64,000 bases of DNA from Lachnospiraceae bacterium UBA7143 (lineage in GTDB: Bacteria > Bacillota > Clostridia > Lachnospirales > Lachnospiraceae). Position 1 is the first letter of the stretch. Each line of letters begins with the position of its first letter. Shown here piece after piece: positions 59,731 through 64,000 of the stretch. The position numbers and the translations under genes are program-made. Under the pieces are notes generated by a model. It did not search any database and was not told where the DNA came from. It saw nothing but the letters and a program-made list of their open reading frames with translations. The DNA is taken from contig DKWV01000011.1 in assembly GCA_002491905.1 (NCBI GenBank), positions 193,144 through 257,143 of the forward strand, in the 5' to 3' direction.

Positions 59731-60912
59731 ATGCGTTATGGGTTCACAACGGGAAGCTGTGCGGCGGCCGCGGCACAGGCGGCAGCTTATATGCTTTTGA
59801 CGGGAAAGACAAAAGAAAGCATTACCATTGAAACGCCTAAGGGCATTTTATACCATGCGAAAATTCTGGATATCTGCCGGGCGGAGGAGGAAGTAAGCTG
59901 CGCCGTGGAGAAGGACGGCGGGGATGACCCGGATATCACCACGGGGGCATGGGTTTACGCGAGGGTCTCCTACTTGAAAAACGCCGAAAGAAACAGGGAT
60001 ATAGAAAGCGGAAATCTTTCGGCAAGTGAAAAGGCATCCGAAAAGAATGCGCCGCGAATTATCGTGGAAGGCGGAACCGGCGTGGGAAGAGTGACAAGAA
60101 AAGGGCTGGACCAGCCGGTGGGAAATGCGGCGATCAACCGTGTTCCCAGAGAGATGATACAAAAGGAAGTGTTGGAGGTCTGCCGGGCAGCGGATTATCA
60201 GGGAAGCCTGAAAATCGAGATTTCCGTGCCGGAGGGAGAACGGCTTGCGGCGCAGACTTTTAATCCCCGGCTCGGCATAGTGGGAGGCATATCCATATTG
60301 GGGACAAGCGGTATTGTGGAGCCAATGAGCACGCAGGCAATCCTTGACACGATCCGGGTGGAGCTGCGCCAGAGAAGGGAAGAAGGCTTTACCTATGTGG
60401 CAGTTTCGCCGGGAAATTATGGTCTGGATTTTATGAGACAGACCTATGGCTATGATTTGGACCAAAGTGTGAAATGCAGCAACTTTATCGGGGCAACCAT
60501 TGACATGGCGGTTGAACTGGGATTTCAAAAGATGCTTCTGACGGGCCATATCGGGAAACTGATCAAGGTAGCCGGAGGCATTATGAATACCCATTCCAGG
60601 GAGGCGGACTGCCGGATGGAGCTTCTTGCGGCATTTGCCGCACGGGAAAATTTGGAAACCGGGCGGATTTGCCGCATATTGGCGTGCGCGACGAGCGAGG
60701 AGGCAATCTCTATTTTAATGGAGAGCGGAAAACTAAGCCCGGTTATGAACAGGGTCGCTGACCGTGTCTGTTACTATATGGAATCCCGCGCGGGAGGAAA
60801 GCTGCGGGCAGACTGCATCTTATATGCAAATAGCTTTGGAAAACTGGCAAAAAGCGAAGGAGTGGAAAAATGGTTTACTTTGTTGGGGCGGGAACAGGCG
60901 CGGCGGACCTGA
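59731..60912 (+). CDS. cbiD: Cobalt-precorrin-5B C1-methyltransferase CbiD
   Basis: 393 residues. CbiD methylates C-1 in the anaerobic pathway, and its presence marks the oxygen-independent route. Motifs are RYGFTTGSCAAAAAQAA, VEKDGGDDPDITTGAWVYA, GGTGVGRVTRKGL and VGGISILGTSGIVEPMS. The start ATG 59731 has AGGGGAGG upstream with an eight-base spacer; an earlier TTG at 59683 is unlikely. It overlaps the cbiFG fusion gene by 43 bases. Confidence 0.95.
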   Translation: MRYGFTTGSCAAAAAQAAAYMLLTGKTKESITIETPKGILYHAKILDICRAEEEVSCAVEKDGGDDPDITTGAWVYARVSYLKNAERNRDIESGNLSASEKASEKNAPRIIVEGGTGVGRVTRKGLDQPVGNAAINRVPREMIQKEVLEVCRAADYQGSLKIEISVPEGERLAAQTFNPRLGIVGGISILGTSGIVEPMSTQAILDTIRVELRQRREEGFTYVAVSPGNYGLDFMRQTYGYDLDQSVKCSNFIGATIDMAVELGFQKMLLTGHIGKLIKVAGGIMNTHSREADCRMELLAAFAARENLETGRICRILACATSEEAISILMESGKLSPVMNRVADRVCYYMESRAGGKLRADCILYANSFGKLAKSEGVEKWFTLLGREQARRT

Positions 60913-62789
60913 TCACCGTCAGGGGGAAACGGCTGATTGAGCAGGCGGACGTCATCATATATGCGGGCTCTCTGGTGAACCCGGAATTGCTTGCCTATGC
61001 AAAAAAGGCGTGCGAGATACACAACAGCGCCCACCTGACGCTGGAGGAAGTCATCCAAATCATAGAGCGTGCGGAGGCGCACGGGAAAATGACAGTCCGT
61101 CTCCACACGGGAGATCCCAGCGTCTACGGGGCTGTCAGGGAACAGATGGACAAGCTGGAAAGACGCGGCATTTCCTATGAGAGCTGTCCGGGCGTCAGCG
61201 CCTGTTTCGGTGCCGCCGCCTCCCTTAATCTGGAATATACCCTGCCGGGCATTTCCCAATCCCTGATTATCACGAGGATGGAGGGAAGAACCAAAGTGCC
61301 GGAAAAAGAGCGTATTGAGTGTCTTGCGGCGCACCGGGCGTCCATGGCGGTTTATCTGAGCGCGGGAATGCTGGAGGAACTTGGCCGGAAACTGATAGCC
61401 GGCGGCTATGATAAAACGACGCCGGCGGCCCTTGTCTACAAGGCCACATGGGAGGAGGAAGAAGCCTATGTCTGCACGGTCGAAACATTGGCGGCTGTCG
61501 CGAAGGAACACGGTATTGCCAAAACCGCGCTGGTGCTGGTCGGGGATGCGATTGCCCATCAAAACTACCAGAAGTCAAGGCTGTACGCGCCTGATTTTGC
61601 GACGGCGTTCCGAAAAGCGAAAGAGCCGCAGACTGTTTCGGATGCGGCCGTGCCCGGCAAAACGGAAAAGCTGGACATACCCTCCGCGAAAATATCACTG
61701 TGCGTCATCAGCTTTACCCGCGCCGGTATGCTCCTTTCCACCCGCATAAAGGAAACCCTGATCGGTCGGCTGGCGGTTGAGCTGTATACAAAGTGCAAGG
61801 CCGGTATCGTCGATGCTGGGAGGGCGTCCATACAGGCATATGCCGGGGAGCCGCCCGTACGGACGGAAAATACCGACGCTGTCCGCCGGGTGGCAGGCCC
61901 CGTCGGGGAGTGGGCCGGGCAGCGGATGCGGGAAAAAAGCGCGATTCTGTTTATCGGCGCCTGCGGAATTGCTGTCCGGGCAGTGGCTCCGTTTTTGACG
62001 GATAAGCTTCAGGACGCCCCGGTATTGGTTATGGATGAGAAGGGAAACTATGTCGTTCCCATTTTGTCCGGTCACGTGGGTGGTGCAAACGCGCTTGCCA
62101 AAATGATTGCAAGAAAGATCGGCGCGCAGCCGGTGATCACAACGGCAACCGATTTAAACGATGTATTTGCCGTGGATGTATTCGCTATGGAAAACGGCTT
62201 TGCCATAGAAAACAAGGACGGGATCGCAAAGATTTCGGCAAAAATTTTGGCTGGAGAGACGGTTACGGCATCCATAGAAACAGGTCACTGCATTGCCCTT
62301 TTGGAGAGAAGCGGAATCTGTGCGGTTCCCTATCCGCCCGCAGGGCCGGTAGATCTGGTAATCACATCGGAGAAGATTGCGTTTGACGCAAGCCTGGTTC
62401 TGCGGCCTAAAGAATATATCCTTGGATTGGGATGTAAAAAAGGAAAAGAGGCGGGGAAAATCGAGCAGTTTATTGCAGAGAAGGCAGAAGATAACGGCAT
62501 ATTGATTTCCCAAATTTTTGCGGTCGCCTCCATCTCGCAAAAGAGGGATGAGGAGGGGATCTTAGCGTGGTGTCTGAAAGAAAAGATTCCGTTTTTGACC
62601 TATTCCGCGGAAGAACTGCAGGAGATGGAGGGCGATTTTACGGCATCCGCCTTTGTGAAGGAGCAGGTGGGCGTGGATAATGTCTGTGAGCGGGCTGCTT
62701 TGAAAGCCTGTGGCGCAGGCGGAGAACTGATCGTGCACAAATGTGCGGAAAACGGAATGACGCTTGCAGTCGCAAAGAGGCAGTGGTGA
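60870..62789 (+). CDS. cbiFG: CbiF-CbiG fusion: cobalt-precorrin-4 C11-methyltransferase and cobalt-precorrin-5A hydrolase
   Basis: 639 residues. Residues about 1-250 are the SAM-dependent CbiF/CobM methyltransferase (FVGAGTGAADLITVRG, RLHTGDPSVYGAVREQ, SCPGVSACFGAAA). Residues about 270-639 are CbiG, which opens the delta-lactone of cobalt-precorrin-5A: AILFIGACGIAVRAVAPFL, ILSGHVGGANALAK and the C-terminal CbiG_C domain with ILGLGCKKGKE. The junction lies near residues 245-270, in a charged linker. Fusing two consecutive steps should channel the unstable intermediate; CbiD then acts on the product. ATG 60870 lies inside cbiD. Confidence 0.93.
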   Translation: MVYFVGAGTGAADLITVRGKRLIEQADVIIYAGSLVNPELLAYAKKACEIHNSAHLTLEEVIQIIERAEAHGKMTVRLHTGDPSVYGAVREQMDKLERRGISYESCPGVSACFGAAASLNLEYTLPGISQSLIITRMEGRTKVPEKERIECLAAHRASMAVYLSAGMLEELGRKLIAGGYDKTTPAALVYKATWEEEEAYVCTVETLAAVAKEHGIAKTALVLVGDAIAHQNYQKSRLYAPDFATAFRKAKEPQTVSDAAVPGKTEKLDIPSAKISLCVISFTRAGMLLSTRIKETLIGRLAVELYTKCKAGIVDAGRASIQAYAGEPPVRTENTDAVRRVAGPVGEWAGQRMREKSAILFIGACGIAVRAVAPFLTDKLQDAPVLVMDEKGNYVVPILSGHVGGANALAKMIARKIGAQPVITTATDLNDVFAVDVFAMENGFAIENKDGIAKISAKILAGETVTASIETGHCIALLERSGICAVPYPPAGPVDLVITSEKIAFDASLVLRPKEYILGLGCKKGKEAGKIEQFIAEKAEDNGILISQIFAVASISQKRDEEGILAWCLKEKIPFLTYSAEELQEMEGDFTASAFVKEQVGVDNVCERAALKACGAGGELIVHKCAENGMTLAVAKRQW

Positions 62790-62805
62790 GAGAGGAGGTT
62801 TTAGA

Positions 62806-63549
62806 TTGAAAAACAGAATTTATATCGTGGGGATCGGCCCCGGCAAGGAAGAAATGATGACGGGGGAAGCCCTGTATATTTTGGAGCAGGCCGATATCAT
62901 CGTCGGTTATACGACTTATCTGAACCTCCTCGGAGAACGTTTTCAGGGGAAGGAACTGCGCGCTACGCCGATGCGGCAGGAGGAGGAACGATGCCGGATC
63001 TGCTTTGCGGAGGCGGAAAAAGGCAAAACCGTTGCCCTCATATGCAGCGGGGACGCCGGCATTTACGGGCTGGCATCCCTGATGTTTGAAATCGGGAAGG
63101 AATATCCGCAGACAGAACTGTCGGTCATTGCAGGGGTCACCGCGGCCAGCAGTGGCGCGGCTCTCCTTGGCGCGCCGCTTGGCCATGATTTCTGCACGGT
63201 CAGTTTAAGCGACCTGATGACGCCGTGGGAAACCATTGAAAGGCGCTTAAAAGCCGCGGCAGAGGGCGATTTCGTCATTGTGCTCTACAATCCGTCCAGC
63301 CATAAAAGAAAAGATTATCTGAAAAGAGCATGCCAAATTTTACTCCGCAGTATGGAGGAGGGCAGGGTGTGCGGATACGTGGAAAATATCGGAAGGAATG
63401 GGACCAAAACGGAAATCTGCACGCTTGGGGAACTGCAGGACAGGGAAGTCAACATGTTTACCACGGTATTCATCGGCAACAGCGATTCAGAGGTCATAGA
63501 CGGCAGATTTGTGACAAAGCGGGGGTATGACTGCAGGAAACATTTATGA
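62806..63549 (+). CDS. cbiH: Precorrin-3B/cobalt-precorrin-3 C17-methyltransferase CbiH/CobJ
   Basis: 247 residues. This SAM-dependent enzyme methylates C-17 and contracts the ring. Motifs are IVGIGPGKEEMMTGEAL, ADIIVGYTTYLNLL, LICSGDAGIYGLASLMFE and VIAGVTAASSGAALLGAPLGHDF. The start is TTG 62806, with AGGAGG seven bases upstream; the in-frame reading further upstream overlaps cbiFG and is not protein-like. cbiJ follows after 18 bases. Confidence 0.94.
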   Translation: MKNRIYIVGIGPGKEEMMTGEALYILEQADIIVGYTTYLNLLGERFQGKELRATPMRQEEERCRICFAEAEKGKTVALICSGDAGIYGLASLMFEIGKEYPQTELSVIAGVTAASSGAALLGAPLGHDFCTVSLSDLMTPWETIERRLKAAAEGDFVIVLYNPSSHKRKDYLKRACQILLRSMEEGRVCGYVENIGRNGTKTEICTLGELQDREVNMFTTVFIGNSDSEVIDGRFVTKRGYDCRKHL

Positions 63550-63567
63550 CCGTTTACGGAGGTTCCT

Positions 63568-64000
63568 ATGGAGGAAATTTTATCAAACAAAACAGCTATC
63601 TTTGCGGGGACGACGGAGGGGAGAAAACTCTCGGAGGTTCTTGCAGCGGCGGGAGTCACGCATACCGTCTGTGTGGCGACCGAATACGGGGAGATTGTTC
63701 TGAATCAGCACCCGCTCGTACAGATTCATCGGGGAAGAATGAACCGGGAAGAGATTGGGTCTTTTGTGCGGGAAGGACAGTTTACGCTCGTGATTGATGC
63801 AACCCACCCCTTTGCGGGGGAGATCACCCGCAATGTAAAGGCGGCAGTCGAAGCGTGCTGTCACGAAAAGCAGCCAGTTTCCTATCTGCGGCTGAAACGG
63901 GATGAGGGCGGGCGGCAGGAGCAGGGCGTCACTTATTTTGAGTCAAATGAGGACTGTGCGGCGGCACTGAAAGACATAAAGGGAAATATTCTCCTGACCA
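63568..64000 (+). CDS. cbiJ: Precorrin-6A/cobalt-precorrin-6A reductase CbiJ/CobK, 3' end outside window
   Basis: 144 residues are visible before the window ends. Motifs are TAIFAGTTEGRKLSEVLAA at the N-terminus, then VIDATHPFAGEITRNV, the conserved DATHPFA of CobK/CbiJ, and SYLRLKRDEG. It reduces the macrocycle using a pyridine nucleotide. ACGGAGG precedes the ATG. The downstream remainder of the operon (for example cbiL, cbiE, cbiT, cbiA) would lie past the window. Confidence 0.92.
   Translation, partial: MEEILSNKTAIFAGTTEGRKLSEVLAAAGVTHTVCVATEYGEIVLNQHPLVQIHRGRMNREEIGSFVREGQFTLVIDATHPFAGEITRNVKAAVEACCHEKQPVSYLRLKRDEGGRQEQGVTYFESNEDCAAALKDIKGNILLT

Overview
The window is a gene-dense stretch of a low-to-mid GC Firmicutes chromosome, most likely a Lachnospiraceae-type clostridium. 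The evidence is the sporulation gene gerW, SEDS/PBP and mre/min gene sets, several small proteins of the kind seen in that family, strong AGGAGG-type ribosome binding sites with ATG/GTG/TTG starts, and an anaerobic (cbi-type) cobalamin pathway. No rRNA, tRNA, CRISPR array, prophage or intact insertion sequence was found.

Layout. 1-2754: the 3' part of a SEDS polymerase gene and its partner transpeptidase. 2757-7372: an HD-GYP-like protein with an altered metal site, small conserved proteins, a DUF2953-GerW pair, a DnaJ-domain protein and rpmB. 7373-7734: a gene-free, highly structured spacer. 7735-19803: Asp23-fakA-recG-degV-miaB-mutS-mutL-miaA (envelope stress/fatty acid kinase, DNA repair and tRNA modification). 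20117-31154: a PLP enzyme, then a long morphogenesis cluster running DUF4321-radC-mreBCD-mrdA-minCDE-rodA-mgsA. 31138-38728: a D,D-carboxypeptidase lipoprotein, a small P-loop protein, an HlyD-like protein, yggS, sepF, aroB, lspA, rluD and an unknown protein. 38749-45663: cstA, a cytidylate-kinase-like gene, an AI-2E-type permease with a small membrane protein, a TtcA-like enzyme, a XerS-like recombinase and a protein resembling the MetH activation domain.

45743-64000 is one large cobalamin locus that runs off the window. A strong promoter leads into a cobalamin riboswitch with a downstream intrinsic terminator, followed by an exported lipoprotein form of the cobaltochelatase CbiK carrying two C-terminal repeat domains, a BtuFCD-type ABC importer, cobyric acid synthase, lower-ligand and nucleotide-loop genes (cobT, cobU, cobS, a second short CobU-like gene, cobC), the aminopropanol arm (cbiB, cobD), and corrin-ring genes cbiC, cbiD, a cbiF-cbiG fusion, cbiH and the start of cbiJ. 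Uptake, cobalt handling and synthesis therefore appear to share one B12-sensing switch. cbiL, cbiE, cbiT and cbiA are not seen and probably lie beyond the right edge.

The most unusual items are the surface-anchored chelatase next to an importer, the second CobU-like protein without a standard Walker A serine/threonine, the 291-base interruption between cobT and cobU, and a short dispersed palindromic repeat (core AATAAGCAGA) found in several intergenic spaces.
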